Source of the DNA: CAVUWL01 sp963700105
GTDB taxonomy: Bacteria > Actinomycetota > Thermoleophilia > Solirubrobacterales > 70-9
NCBI GenBank assembly: GCA_963700105.1
Contig: CAVOWL010000001.1
Coordinates: 248,001-312,000 of the forward strand
DNA: 64,000 nt
Direction of reading: 5' to 3'
The notes under the pieces were generated by a model. It worked only from the letters and a program-made list of their open reading frames with translations, was not told the DNA's origin and did not search any database. The number at the start of each line of letters is the position of its first letter. Position 1 is the stretch's first letter. A program made the translations under genes and the position numbers. This document shows positions 18,111-27,097 of this stretch, in pieces.

Positions 18111-19493
18111 TCAATCTGAGTCTGGCGTCCACAGACTCCCGGCAGCCTCGCGCTCTTTCTCGGGCGTCCAGAGCCTCTCCCGGGCCTCGGCCTGCTCGAT
18201 CGGGATTGGCTTCGCCGTTTCGGCGATCAGGTCAATCGCCTTGCGGGTCTTGATGTCATCGCGAACCATCGCATCACGGCCATTGGCCCGCAGCCTCTCC
18301 AGGAGCTTCGCGGGGGTCGTCCGCTCGTGCTCAGCGCTGTGCTCCAGCGCCTCGATCATCTCCTCCTCGCTGACCTCGATCGCCTCGGCCTCAGCAACCG
18401 CCGCCAGCAGCGCCTCGCGCTTTAGCTCGGTCTCAGCGTCTGGCCTTGATTCCTCGATCACCTCCTGGCGCGTTTTGCCCTGCATCTGCAGGTAGGAGTC
18501 GGGGTTCATCCCCCGCCCGGAAAGCTGGCGCTCCACCCGCTCCCAGCGCTCGGTGGCGCGAGCGATGATCATGTCCTCTGGAACCTCCACGCTCGCCCCG
18601 GCCAAGGCGGCATCGATCGCCGCCACCCGAAAGTCCTGCTCGATCCGTTGACCGACCGCTTCCCCCAGTCGGGCGCGAATGTCCTCGCGCAGCTCCTCCA
18701 GGGTCTCGAACTCAGAGGCCTCAGAGGCGAAGTCATCATCGAGCGCCGGCAGGATCTTCTCTCGCACCTCTTTGACGTTCACCGTGAAGGTGGCATCGCG
18801 GCCGGCGAGCTGCTCCGCCTGATATTCGTCTGGAAAGCGCACCTCGACCTGGCGCTGATCACCCGCGCTCACCCCAACGAGCTGCTCCTCGAAGCCATCG
18901 AGCAGCTGACCGCCGCCCAGTTCAAGAAGATAATCACTGGCCTTTCCACCCTGAAAAGCCTTGCCCTCAATCGTCCCCTCGAAATCGACGAGCAGCGCGT
19001 CGCCCAGATTCGCAGCGCGCTCGATTGGATCAAGCCGCGCAAACCCCTCGCGAATCCGCTCGACCTCGCGCTCGACAATCTCCGTCGGTACCTCGGGCTC
19101 AGCCCGGCCCACCTCGACGCCCATGTAATCGCCAAGTTGGGCTTTGGGCAGCACCCCGACCTCAAAGCTGAAGCCGAGCGGTTCTCCCTCCTCCTGGGGC
19201 GTTGAGGACATCTCGATCTTGGGATCGCCCACCGGACTGATGCCCGAGTCAAGCAGCGCCCGTTCATACCACTCGGGCAGCGAGTCGCGAATCGCCTCCT
19301 CCAGGACCGAGCCAAAGCCGAGACGCTGAATTACCAGAGAGGGCGGCGCCTTGCCTTTGCGAAATCCAGGCATTCGCATCTCCCGGGCCAGCGTCCTGGC
19401 CGCCCGCTGCATGGCGCGGTCGAGAGCCCCTCCGGGAACCTCAACCTCGACCCGTGCACGGGAATCGGGCAGTTCTTTTACCGAGGTTTGCAT
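18111..19493 (-). CDS. tig: Trigger factor
   Basis: A 460-aa ribosome-associated chaperone and peptidyl-prolyl isomerase. The ribosome-docking signature is MPGFRKGKAP (residues ~42-51); a PPIase domain (~150-240; GDALLVDFEGTIEGKAF) and a helical C-terminal chaperone domain follow. The last ~25 residues carry LWTP twice (RLWTPEKE and SLWTPDSD), an unusual tail. ATG at 19493. First gene of the tig-clpP pair. Confidence 0.95.
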   Translation of the reverse strand: MQTSVKELPDSRARVEVEVPGGALDRAMQRAARTLAREMRMPGFRKGKAPPSLVIQRLGFGSVLEEAIRDSLPEWYERALLDSGISPVGDPKIEMSSTPQEEGEPLGFSFEVGVLPKAQLGDYMGVEVGRAEPEVPTEIVEREVERIREGFARLDPIERAANLGDALLVDFEGTIEGKAFQGGKASDYLLELGGGQLLDGFEEQLVGVSAGDQRQVEVRFPDEYQAEQLAGRDATFTVNVKEVREKILPALDDDFASEASEFETLEELREDIRARLGEAVGQRIEQDFRVAAIDAALAGASVEVPEDMIIARATERWERVERQLSGRGMNPDSYLQMQGKTRQEVIEESRPDAETELKREALLAAVAEAEAIEVSEEEMIEALEHSAEHERTTPAKLLERLRANGRDAMVRDDIKTRKAIDLIAETAKPIPIEQAEARERLWTPEKEREAAGSLWTPDSD

Positions 19494-19719
19494 CGGCGCA
19501 TGACCCTAGAGGATCGCCCCAGCGATCTACCGTCGAGCGCGCAGAGCGCTCCGCAGGGCTGCCGCGAAATCGATTCCAAAGGCCAGACCCCGGCCCGGCG
19601 CACCGGTGACGATCCACGCCAGAGCGCGAACCTTGGCTTGCGAAATTACTCCTGCTGAGGCCACCGCCACCGAGCCTAACGACGAGGTCACCCGGCCCCG
19701 CTGCTAGCTTCCCGGCGCC

Positions 19720-21612
19720 GTGCGAGCGACAAACAACCGCTTCCCGCCAATCGGAAGCTATGGCTTTCTTTCCGATTGTCACAGCAGCGCCCTGGTTTCG
19801 TTCTCAGGTGCGGTGGAGTGGCTTTGTCTACCGCGCTTTGATTCCCCGAGCGTTTTCGCCGCCATCTTGGATCGCGGCGCAGGTCGTTTTGGACTCCGCC
19901 CGGGCGCTGTCGTCGTGCCGATAAGTCGACGCTATGAGCCAGGAACTCTGATCATCGAGACAACCTGGGTCACCGAGACGGGCTGGATGGTGATTCACGA
20001 CGCCTTGACGATCGCCGAGTGGGCGAGGCAAGGTGGCGCCGGCTCGCGGCCGAAGACCGAACACGAGTCCGATCACTCCTTGCTGCGCTTTATGACCTGC
20101 CTCGACGGCGAGGTGGAGATGGAGATGGAGTGCATGCCGCGCTTTGGCTATGGCATCGAGCCGGCGCTATGGAGCGGCGGTGGGATCGGCGAAGCCACCG
20201 CGCAAGGCGGGGAGACCGAACTGAGCCTTACCAGCGACATGGAGCTGAGCTTCGAGCAGGGGGTGGCGCGGGGTCGACTGCACCTGGGAGAAGGCGAAAA
20301 GGGGTTCTGCGCGATCTCTTGGGGTGAGGGGGATCTGCAGGGTCCCCGCAGCGCCCCCGAGGCGGCGGAGCGCCTCGACTCAACCAAACAGTTCTGGCGC
20401 GACTGGCTGCGCCACGGTGACTTTCCCGACCATCCCTGGCGCATTCACCTGCAGCGCTCAGCCTTGGTCCTCAAGGGCCTCACATTTACGCCCACCGGCG
20501 CGCTGCTCGCGGCCCCCACCACCTCGCTTCCTGAGACTCTCGGCGGCGAGCGCAACTGGGATTACCGGTTCAGCTGGATCCGCGATTCAACCTTCAGCCT
20601 CTGGGCCCTTCACACGCTCGGGTTCAATCAGGAGGCGCGCGACTACATGCGCTTCATCGTCAACCTCTGCCGCGAGAACCCCGACCTGCAGATCATGTAC
20701 GGGATCGGCGGCGAGATGGATCTGAGCGAGAAAACCCTCGACCACCTTGGTGGCTATCTAGATTCCAAGCCGGTGCGGATTGGCAACGGCGCGTATAAGC
20801 AGCGCCAAAATGATGTCTGGGGTGCCCTCCTGGACTCCGTCTACCTCCATGCAAAAGCCCTGCGCGGATCGGGCACCCCAGCCGACCGCGAGTTGATCCG
20901 CTATCAGGTCGAGGCGGCGATCTCCGCCTGGCACCATCCCGATCAGGGGATCTGGGAGTCTCGCGGGGAGCCCCAGCACTACGTCTCCTCAAAGCTGATG
21001 ATCTGGGTGGCGGTCGATCGCGGCGTCCGCCTCGCCCGCGGCTTCGGATTCGAAAAGGTCGCGGCTGAATGGGCGCAGACCGCCGAAGCGATCCGCGCCG
21101 AGATTCTCGAGCACGGGGTGCGCGATGGAGTCTTTCGCCAGCACTATGAGACCGACGCGCTCGACGCCTCCTTGCTTTTGATCCCGTTGCTTCGGTTCCT
21201 GGCACCCGATGATCGGAGGGTAGTAGCGACCGTCGAGGCGATTGCCGGCGACCTAACCGAAGATGGTCTGGTCCTGCGCTACAAGGTCGACCAAACCGAT
21301 GACGGCCTCCTCGGCAAGGAGGGAACCTTCCTGATCTGTTCCTTCTGGCTCGTCTCGGCACTCTCAGAGATCGGCGAATCAAAGCGCGCCCATGCTCTAT
21401 GCGAGAGGCTCCTGGGGGCAGCCGGCTCGCTCGACCTCTATGCCGAGGAGTTGGAGGCAGGCAGCGGTCAGCACCTCGGCAACTTCCCTCAGGCCTTCAC
21501 CCACCTGGCCCTGATCAACGCGGTCTCCCACGTGATCGCTGACTCTGAGCGCGCTGACGGCGGCCCAACCGCGGTCTTCACCGAGATGGGCGGCGTTCGA
21601 GAGGATGCCTGA
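19720..21612 (+). CDS. Glycoside hydrolase family 15 protein (glucoamylase/trehalase type)
   Basis: A 630-aa GH15 enzyme with the N-terminal beta-sandwich beginning PPIGSYGFLSDCHSSALVS and an (alpha/alpha)6 barrel: GERNWDYRFSWIRDSTFSLW, then the conserved HLGNFPQAFTHLALINA near the C-terminus. Characterised members hydrolyse alpha-glucosidic bonds from non-reducing ends; actinobacterial relatives include trehalases, so the substrate is open. There is no signal peptide, so it is cytoplasmic. GTG at 19720 is the start. It is divergent from tig across a 226-base gap. Confidence 0.9.
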   Translation: MRATNNRFPPIGSYGFLSDCHSSALVSFSGAVEWLCLPRFDSPSVFAAILDRGAGRFGLRPGAVVVPISRRYEPGTLIIETTWVTETGWMVIHDALTIAEWARQGGAGSRPKTEHESDHSLLRFMTCLDGEVEMEMECMPRFGYGIEPALWSGGGIGEATAQGGETELSLTSDMELSFEQGVARGRLHLGEGEKGFCAISWGEGDLQGPRSAPEAAERLDSTKQFWRDWLRHGDFPDHPWRIHLQRSALVLKGLTFTPTGALLAAPTTSLPETLGGERNWDYRFSWIRDSTFSLWALHTLGFNQEARDYMRFIVNLCRENPDLQIMYGIGGEMDLSEKTLDHLGGYLDSKPVRIGNGAYKQRQNDVWGALLDSVYLHAKALRGSGTPADRELIRYQVEAAISAWHHPDQGIWESRGEPQHYVSSKLMIWVAVDRGVRLARGFGFEKVAAEWAQTAEAIRAEILEHGVRDGVFRQHYETDALDASLLLIPLLRFLAPDDRRVVATVEAIAGDLTEDGLVLRYKVDQTDDGLLGKEGTFLICSFWLVSALSEIGESKRAHALCERLLGAAGSLDLYAEELEAGSGQHLGNFPQAFTHLALINAVSHVIADSERADGGPTAVFTEMGGVREDA

Positions 21613-21781
21613 GTCCCGTTGGAGCCAGAGCCACTGGCCCAACCCGGAGCGCGGGCCGCGCGCTGAAAATGGCCGCTCGGGTGGGCCCACCTGCTGATAT
21701 GAACCCCAGACAACCTCGCCGTGAGTTTTCACTGCCCGATCGGCTGGGCTCGAACACTCGGATGCGCCATTGGGGGCGCCC

Positions 21782-22384
21782 TTAGCGAGGGAGGTGATGA
21801 AACTCGGCATCAAGCCGAGATCGGAGCTCTTGGGCCGCGGCGTTTGCATCTGGGTCCTGCTCTGGGCTCGCCGTAGCCAGCAGCACGGCCGTCGCGGGAA
21901 AGCTCTGCAGCTGGTCTTCTACCGCCTGGACGATATCTTCGTCGCCGACCCTTGCCTCAGCCGCGACGCCTGCCTTTGCCAGGGAGGCAACCGTGATCAC
22001 GAGGCTCCGTTGGGCCTCGCGGCGGGCGCCCTCGACGTCTGAGGCCCAGCGATCCAGGAACCCGATCCGAGCAGGGGCCAGGACCAAGACCTCGGCCTCA
22101 GGCTCGGCGTTTGAGTCCTCTCCGGCGGCCTGACTGGTAATCGCCGCGACCGTGGCAGCGTCATCCACGGGTCGACAGACGACAACCAGCAGGTGGGGTA
22201 GGCGGTCGACTCGGGGCGCCGAGGAGATCGGTCCTCGCGGTCGCTGGGTGGCTGCCGCGACGATAATCCCAACCGCTGCGAGGGCGCCAATTGCGACCCC
22301 CACTCCGGGTCCCCCAACCCCGAATGCGAGCGTGATCGGGGCCGCGATCGCGAATACGATCAGGGGCAGCTTCCAGGGAGCCAT
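21782..22384 (-). CDS. Membrane-anchored protein, third gene of encapsulin operon
   Basis: A 200-aa protein with two N-terminal transmembrane helices (residues ~8-24 and ~27-45) and a C-terminal alpha/beta domain (LPHLLVVVCRPVDDAATVAAI; TAVLLATASPEQD) that resembles a Rossmann-like/UspA-like fold. No family is recognised with confidence. It starts 36 bases after the encapsulin stop on the same strand, so it is likely cotranscribed with the shell and ferritin genes. Confidence 0.75.
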   Translation of the reverse strand: MAPWKLPLIVFAIAAPITLAFGVGGPGVGVAIGALAAVGIIVAAATQRPRGPISSAPRVDRLPHLLVVVCRPVDDAATVAAITSQAAGEDSNAEPEAEVLVLAPARIGFLDRWASDVEGARREAQRSLVITVASLAKAGVAAEARVGDEDIVQAVEDQLQSFPATAVLLATASPEQDPDANAAAQELRSRLDAEFHHLPR

Positions 22385-22420
22385 CGGGCCAAGACTGCCA
22401 GGCAGCTCCGACCTCAGGGC

Positions 22421-23224
22421 TCAGGAGTGCAGGGCGACGGCCGCCTCCGCGGTCGCAACCACGAAGCTGAAGGTCTCCTCAAGGTAGAGGTGCACTGCCT
22501 CATCGTCGTCGCGCACATAACCAAGCGAAAGGTCCTCCCCTGACTCAAATAGAAAGTCCCCGCCGCGCAGGCTGAGGACGATCGCGCCGTTGACGCCGGG
22601 TGCCCAGACGATCGGCCCGTTGAGGATCTTCCCAAGGTGATCCAGCAGCGGATAGCCGCCGTGCTCGGCCGTCTCACTGACCCGGGTGTACTCCTCTGGG
22701 CCTAGCGCAAGCCCGTAGGGGCCGGCGATGCCGCGCCCCAGGAGCCGCTCGACCGCGGCGGCAATCGAGCGGGGGTAGGCCTCCGCGCTTTTGCCCAGCG
22801 CCAGCGGTTTACCAGGGGCGGACTCGGCAATCCCGGCCATCTTGGCCTCGCGCCAGCCGTGGAAGATGGCGACGTTCTCGGCAACGGCGATCCGATGAGC
22901 CGCCTCGTCGAGTTCGCCGAGGTCGACGTCAACCGCGCCGCGGTCATGGTCGCGCAGCTGATCGAGGGCTACGCTGAAATCGGCGCGCAGCTCGACCAAC
23001 GAAAGCACCTGGCGCTGTGATCCCCTCACCCCTTTGGTCGGCGTCGATTTGAGCCGCCTGATGCGACCTAGATTTGTCGCGCTATGCCCCCAGCCGAGCG
23101 GACCGGAGAAGTCGATCAGCCTCCTCCCGGCAAGGGCGCTCTTGAGACGCTCGCTCGCCTCACGATCAAGCAGCTCCCAGGCGGAATCGGTGATCGGTGC
23201 GAGGCGGCGAAGGAGGTGGTTCAT
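22421..23224 (-). CDS. Encapsulin shell protein (family 1, linocin-like)
   Basis: A 267-aa HK97-fold protein that self-assembles into an icosahedral nanocompartment. Family hallmarks are the N-terminus MNHLLRRLAPITDSAWELLD with RRLIDFSGPLGW, a P-domain with the helix VALDQLRDHDRGAVDVDLGE, and the C-terminal EDLSLGYVRDDDEAVHLYLE followed by FSFVV. Length matches family 1 shells (about 265 aa). It overlaps the upstream ferritin-like gene by 4 bases (ATGA), so cargo and shell are made together. Confidence 0.95.
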   Translation of the reverse strand: MNHLLRRLAPITDSAWELLDREASERLKSALAGRRLIDFSGPLGWGHSATNLGRIRRLKSTPTKGVRGSQRQVLSLVELRADFSVALDQLRDHDRGAVDVDLGELDEAAHRIAVAENVAIFHGWREAKMAGIAESAPGKPLALGKSAEAYPRSIAAAVERLLGRGIAGPYGLALGPEEYTRVSETAEHGGYPLLDHLGKILNGPIVWAPGVNGAIVLSLRGGDFLFESGEDLSLGYVRDDDEAVHLYLEETFSFVVATAEAAVALHS

Positions 23225-23619
23225 TGGGCCACCCGCCTGAGACTGCCGATCGCCAGTGAGCCAGGGCTACCGCCGGTCCCGCCAATCGCGTTGGGCTCCC
23301 CTTCCTCCATCGCCGCCGCCTCAGCAGCCTCGGCGTGATCGACGATGCTGCCGGGCTGAAACAGGATGCCCTCGGCTATCGAGCGCCATTTTGGACTGCG
23401 GCGAAGCAGGAACTCAAGGTCCATCGCGAAGTGCTTGAACTCCTCCCCCTGGGCATCGCCCATGATCGCTCGCGCATCCGGATCGGACTCAACGGCGAGT
23501 CGCTGCTCATACCAACCGATCGCCTCGGCCTCCTCGGTTAACGAGGCGCAGAGACGGGCAAAGGTGCGGGTCTCGGCGGCAAGCTCGGCCGGTGGCTCGT
23601 GGTATTGATCAAATCCCAT
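23221..23619 (-). CDS. Encapsulated ferritin-like cargo protein (EncFtn)
   Basis: A 132-aa two-helix ferritin-like protein. The metal-binding residues expected for the ferroxidase of encapsulated ferritins are seen as E32 in SLTEEAEAIGWYEQRL and E60-x-x-H63 in GEEFKHF. A flexible Gly/Ala/Glu-rich linker leads to a C-terminal cargo-loading peptide, GSLAIGSLRR, matching the consensus that docks onto the inner encapsulin wall. The probable role is oxidation of Fe(II) for storage inside the shell. ATG at 23619 has a strong AAGGAGG 4 bases upstream. Confidence 0.94.
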   Translation of the reverse strand: MGFDQYHEPPAELAAETRTFARLCASLTEEAEAIGWYEQRLAVESDPDARAIMGDAQGEEFKHFAMDLEFLLRRSPKWRSIAEGILFQPGSIVDHAEAAEAAAMEEGEPNAIGGTGGSPGSLAIGSLRRVAQ

Positions 23620-23803
23620 CTAACCTCCTTGCGAACCACGTTTGGTGAAGCAGACCGGAACTCTAGGGGGTCGGCAAAACCAGGGCGGTCTCGATCCACC
23701 AAAATGGGCTTGAGCCGCTTGATTTCGGGTAGCTGCTTTCGGCGCGGCCCGAATTACGGGGACGGATTGCCGCCAAATTACGGTCCAAGACCCAGAACTC
23801 GAC

Positions 23804-24619
23804 ATGGCCGCCAAGCAACAAGAAGATGGGAATTCCCAGATCGGTGCCCCCGGCGCGCCGGGGCGACTTGCCAGCGAGGAGCAGCTTTGGGCACGGTTCG
23901 CCGAGAGCCGCGACCCCTCGATCCGCGAGGAGCTGGTCCAGCGCTACCTGCCCTTGGCAAAGAGCTTGACCCAGCGCTACCGCGGTGCGAGTGAGTCGAT
24001 TGAGGATCTGGTGCAGGTTGCCAGCCTCGGGCTTCTGAACGCCGTCGATCGATTCGACCCCGATCGCGGCATCCCGTTCGCGGCCTTTGCCTCGCCGACG
24101 ATCATCGGTGAGCTCAAGCGTCATTTCCGCGATCGAGTCTGGACCGTACACGTTCCGCGCCGACTCCATGACCGCATGGCCGCCGTCCAAAAGGCGATCG
24201 CCGAGCTGACCAAAGAGCTGCAGCGGGCGCCCTCGGTAGCTGAGATTGCGGTCCGCTTGGAGATCGAGCCAACCGAGGTGTTGGAGGCACTGGAGGCCAA
24301 CCAGAACCGTCGCCCGCTCTCGCTGGATCGACCGACAAATGGGGAGGAATCTGATGAAGAGACATCGGCGGCGGATTGGATCGGCAGCGAGGATCAGGGC
24401 TATGAGCTGGTCGAGGGGAAGGTCGCGCTTGAGGCGGCCTTTCCACATCTCAATGATCGCGAGCGGCTTGTTCTGCGGCTGCGATTTGTCGAGGAACTGA
24501 CTCAATCTGAAATTGCCGAGCGGATCGGGCACTCTCAGATGCACGTATCGCGCATCCTGCGGCGCACCCTGGAGCGGATCCGCGAGCAGATTGGAGATAA
24601 AGAACCAGGGGCGGACTGA
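23804..24619 (+). CDS. SigB/SigF-type RNA polymerase sigma factor
   Basis: A 271-aa group 3 sigma factor. Region 2 contains EDLVQVASLGLLNAVDRFD and the GELKRHFRDRVWTVHVPRR segment typical of SigB/SigF/SigG-type stress and sporulation factors; region 3 is residues ~120-175. Region 4 (~215-260) has the helix-turn-helix LTQSEIAERIGHSQMHVSRI. It is divergent from the encapsulin operon across 184 bases and followed by a STAS-domain gene, which fits partner-switching control. No anti-sigma kinase is seen in this window. Confidence 0.9.
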   Translation: MAAKQQEDGNSQIGAPGAPGRLASEEQLWARFAESRDPSIREELVQRYLPLAKSLTQRYRGASESIEDLVQVASLGLLNAVDRFDPDRGIPFAAFASPTIIGELKRHFRDRVWTVHVPRRLHDRMAAVQKAIAELTKELQRAPSVAEIAVRLEIEPTEVLEALEANQNRRPLSLDRPTNGEESDEETSAADWIGSEDQGYELVEGKVALEAAFPHLNDRERLVLRLRFVEELTQSEIAERIGHSQMHVSRILRRTLERIREQIGDKEPGAD

Positions 24620-24697
24620 GCTTGGGGTGATCCCTTTGACCGGCGCGCCGGCTGCGATAGGATCGGGCAGCGAATCGCAGCCTGGATCTGATGCGTC

Positions 24698-25081
24698 GTG
24701 CCCACGCCAGATGAGAACGCCACATTGAATCCCGCCCCCTTCGAGGTGCAAAGCGAGGAGCGCGAGGGCGCCTACGTGATTTCAGTCAAGGGGGAGCTTG
24801 ACCTGAGCACCGCACCGCGGCTTGAGCATGAGCTCGATGCGGCCGGCGCCGCCCCGGATACCAGCCTGCTGATGGATTTTTCTGCATGTGAATTCATCGA
24901 CTCGACTGGGATCGCCCTGATCGTCAGGGTGTGGCAACGGCTCGACCGCGATCGCGATGGCGGTCGCCTCTTGCTTTGCTGCGTCACCGACCAGGTGAGG
25001 CGACTGTTTGACATCACCGGCATCGAGTCCTCGATCCCGATATATGAGAGCCGGGATGAGGCTCTCGCCGCCCTTCGCTAG
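24698..25081 (+). CDS. STAS-domain anti-sigma factor antagonist
   Basis: A 127-aa SpoIIAA/RsbV-like protein. The conserved phosphorylatable serine is S69 in CEFIDSTGIALIV; VKGELDLSTAPRLEHEL is the usual first strand-helix. Such proteins bind anti-sigma kinases and free their sigma factor when unphosphorylated. GTG at 24698 is 78 bases after the sigma factor gene, so they may form one unit. Confidence 0.9.
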   Translation: MPTPDENATLNPAPFEVQSEEREGAYVISVKGELDLSTAPRLEHELDAAGAAPDTSLLMDFSACEFIDSTGIALIVRVWQRLDRDRDGGRLLLCCVTDQVRRLFDITGIESSIPIYESRDEALAALR

Positions 25082-25292
25082 ATGACCACCCCTCAACGCC
25101 CTGAATAGCTGAGAGGCACCCGGGCCCTTAGTTCGAAGGCCCAGGAAGGGCCAATGCAGGTATTTGTGGCGAACACGCTCGGAGCAGCGGGAGGGCCGGC
25201 GCTGGTCAATACGATCGAGTCGGGATCGCACAGGGCGGCGGCCGGCGCACCTCTACGTTGCGCCGGCGCTGGGTGCGATTAGCATCGGCGAT

Positions 25293-25967
25293 ATGGAGAT
25301 TTTGGTTGTCGAGGACGAAGCGGCGATCGCCGACTTCATCCAGCGCGGGCTAGAAGACGAGGGGTATTCGGTGCTGAGCGCATCAGATGGGGTCGAGGGG
25401 GAGCGGCTCGCGCTCCGCCAGACGGTCGATTTGGTGGTCCTTGACCGAATGCTGCCGCGCCGCGACGGTCTGCAGGTCCTCGAATCGATCCGCACCGCCA
25501 AGCCAGCCCTGCCGGTGATCGTCTTGACCGCCAAGGGAGAGGTAGCCGAGCGCGTCAAGGGCCTCGACCTTGGCGCGACCGATTACATGGCAAAGCCATT
25601 TTCCTTCGAGGAGCTCGCCGCTCGGATCCGAGCCCACCTGCGCCAGCCCGAAGGCGAAGCAACGACGATCTTGGAGGCAGGGGGAATCCGCCTCGACCTG
25701 CTGGCTCGCCGGGCCGAGCGCGGCGAGCACTCGGTCCGCCTCCCCGAGCGTGAGGCAGAGCTGCTGGCCTATCTGATGCGCCACGCCGGGCGAGTCTGTA
25801 CGCATCGCGAGATCCTCTCCGCCGTCTGGGGGTATGAGCATGACCCCGGCACCAACGTGGTTCAGGTCTATATCGGCTACCTGCGCCGACGCCTCGTTCT
25901 GCCCAACTCCCGGGCGCCGATTGAGACGGTGCGCTCGGTCGGCTATCGGCTGGCCGAGCGGGGATGA
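25293..25967 (+). CDS. OmpR/PhoB-family response regulator
   Basis: A 224-aa two-component regulator: a receiver domain (phospho-acceptor D51 in LVVLDRMLPRRDGL, conserved Lys in VLTAKGE) and a C-terminal winged helix (EREAELLAYLMRHAGRVCTHREIL, GTNVVQVYIGYLRRRL). ATG at 25293 begins exactly at the receiver (MEILVVEDE); further upstream codons are open but unrelated. It overlaps the kinase gene by 4 bases. The signal is unknown. Confidence 0.94.
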   Translation: MEILVVEDEAAIADFIQRGLEDEGYSVLSASDGVEGERLALRQTVDLVVLDRMLPRRDGLQVLESIRTAKPALPVIVLTAKGEVAERVKGLDLGATDYMAKPFSFEELAARIRAHLRQPEGEATTILEAGGIRLDLLARRAERGEHSVRLPEREAELLAYLMRHAGRVCTHREILSAVWGYEHDPGTNVVQVYIGYLRRRLVLPNSRAPIETVRSVGYRLAERG

Positions 25968-27097
25968 GAAGCCTCTGGCTGCGACTCGGCCTGCGGGGCA
26001 GGCTCGCGCTCTCGATTGCGGCGATCGTCGTGCTGGCATTCGGGGTCCTATTCGCTTCGGTGCGCCACGAGATGAATGAGGAGTCCTCGGTGATCAACCA
26101 TGAGGAGCAGCGCGAGGCCGCCGGACTTCCGGCCGCCCCAGCCGACAACGATCGCGGCGATGCGGCTGCGCTGTCGCCGGTTCAAGATGCCCAATCAGAG
26201 GTTGTGAGTACGTTTTTGATCACCGGGGTGCTGACCTTGGGGGCCGCACTCTTAGCCGGTTACCTGCTCGCAGCGCGCACCGCCGCACCGCTGCGGCGGA
26301 TGGCGGCCACAGCCACTGCAGTGGACGCTGGCGATCTGACGCCCCGGATCGGCGCCGAGGCGGCTGCGCCGATCGAGGCCCGTTCCCTGGCGGAGTCCTT
26401 TGACCACATGCTGGATCGGCTCGACGGGGCATTCTCGCGCCAGCGCCAGTTCGTCTCCGATGCCTCCCACGAGCTGCGCACGCCACTTACCGCGATTCGC
26501 GGTCAGCTCGAGATCCTTGCCCGCAGCGAGAACCCCTCGGCCCAGGAGGTGCGCCGGGTCGAGGGGGTCGTTTTCATCGAGATGGCTCGGATTGAGCGCC
26601 TGGTCGATGACCTTTTGACCCTCGCCCGCCTTGATGAGGCGGCGCCGTTGAAGCGCCGCCCGATCGACGTTCCACGATTCCTGCGCCGACTCGGCGAGGA
26701 CGATTCAACCGGCCCGGTACTGGTCGGTGAGGTAGCGCCGGGAACGCTTTACGCCGACCCCGATCGCCTCACACAGGTGATCCGTAACCTGCTCGCCAAC
26801 GCCCACCGACATGCCGGCCCCGACGGTCGGGTTGCAATCTCGGCCCTCAGTAGCGGTACGCGGCTTCGAATCTCAGTCGACGACGACGGGCCCGGTATCG
26901 CACCCTCCGAGCGCGAGAATGTCTTCGCTCGTTTTCATCGCAGCGATTTGGCCCGCGATCGAGGCTCTGGCGGCAGCGGCTTGGGCCTGGCGATCACCCG
27001 CTCGATCATCGAGCTCCACGGGGGTCGAATCTGGGTTGAGGACTCGCCACTGGGCGGTGCGCGCCTGTGCTTTGAGCTGGATCAGTTCAAGGCTTAG
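25964..27097 (+). CDS. Sensor histidine kinase
   Basis: A 377-aa membrane kinase with two transmembrane helices (residues ~14-32 and ~83-104) flanking a short extracytoplasmic loop. A HAMP domain, HisKA (H169 in SDASHELRTPLTAIRG) and HATPase_c follow (N box LTQVIRNLLANAHRHA, G boxes DDGPGIAP and GSGGSGLGLAITR). It starts within the stop codon of the regulator gene (ATGA). Its TAG overlaps the stop of the convergent DoxX-Rieske gene. Confidence 0.94.
   Translation: MRSLWLRLGLRGRLALSIAAIVVLAFGVLFASVRHEMNEESSVINHEEQREAAGLPAAPADNDRGDAAALSPVQDAQSEVVSTFLITGVLTLGAALLAGYLLAARTAAPLRRMAATATAVDAGDLTPRIGAEAAAPIEARSLAESFDHMLDRLDGAFSRQRQFVSDASHELRTPLTAIRGQLEILARSENPSAQEVRRVEGVVFIEMARIERLVDDLLTLARLDEAAPLKRRPIDVPRFLRRLGEDDSTGPVLVGEVAPGTLYADPDRLTQVIRNLLANAHRHAGPDGRVAISALSSGTRLRISVDDDGPGIAPSERENVFARFHRSDLARDRGSGGSGLGLAITRSIIELHGGRIWVEDSPLGGARLCFELDQFKA

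Noticed and set aside
23620..23803. SigB-type promoter between the encapsulin operon and the sigma factor
   Set aside because: GTTT and GGGTA-like pieces exist, but not at a convincing spacing on either strand.
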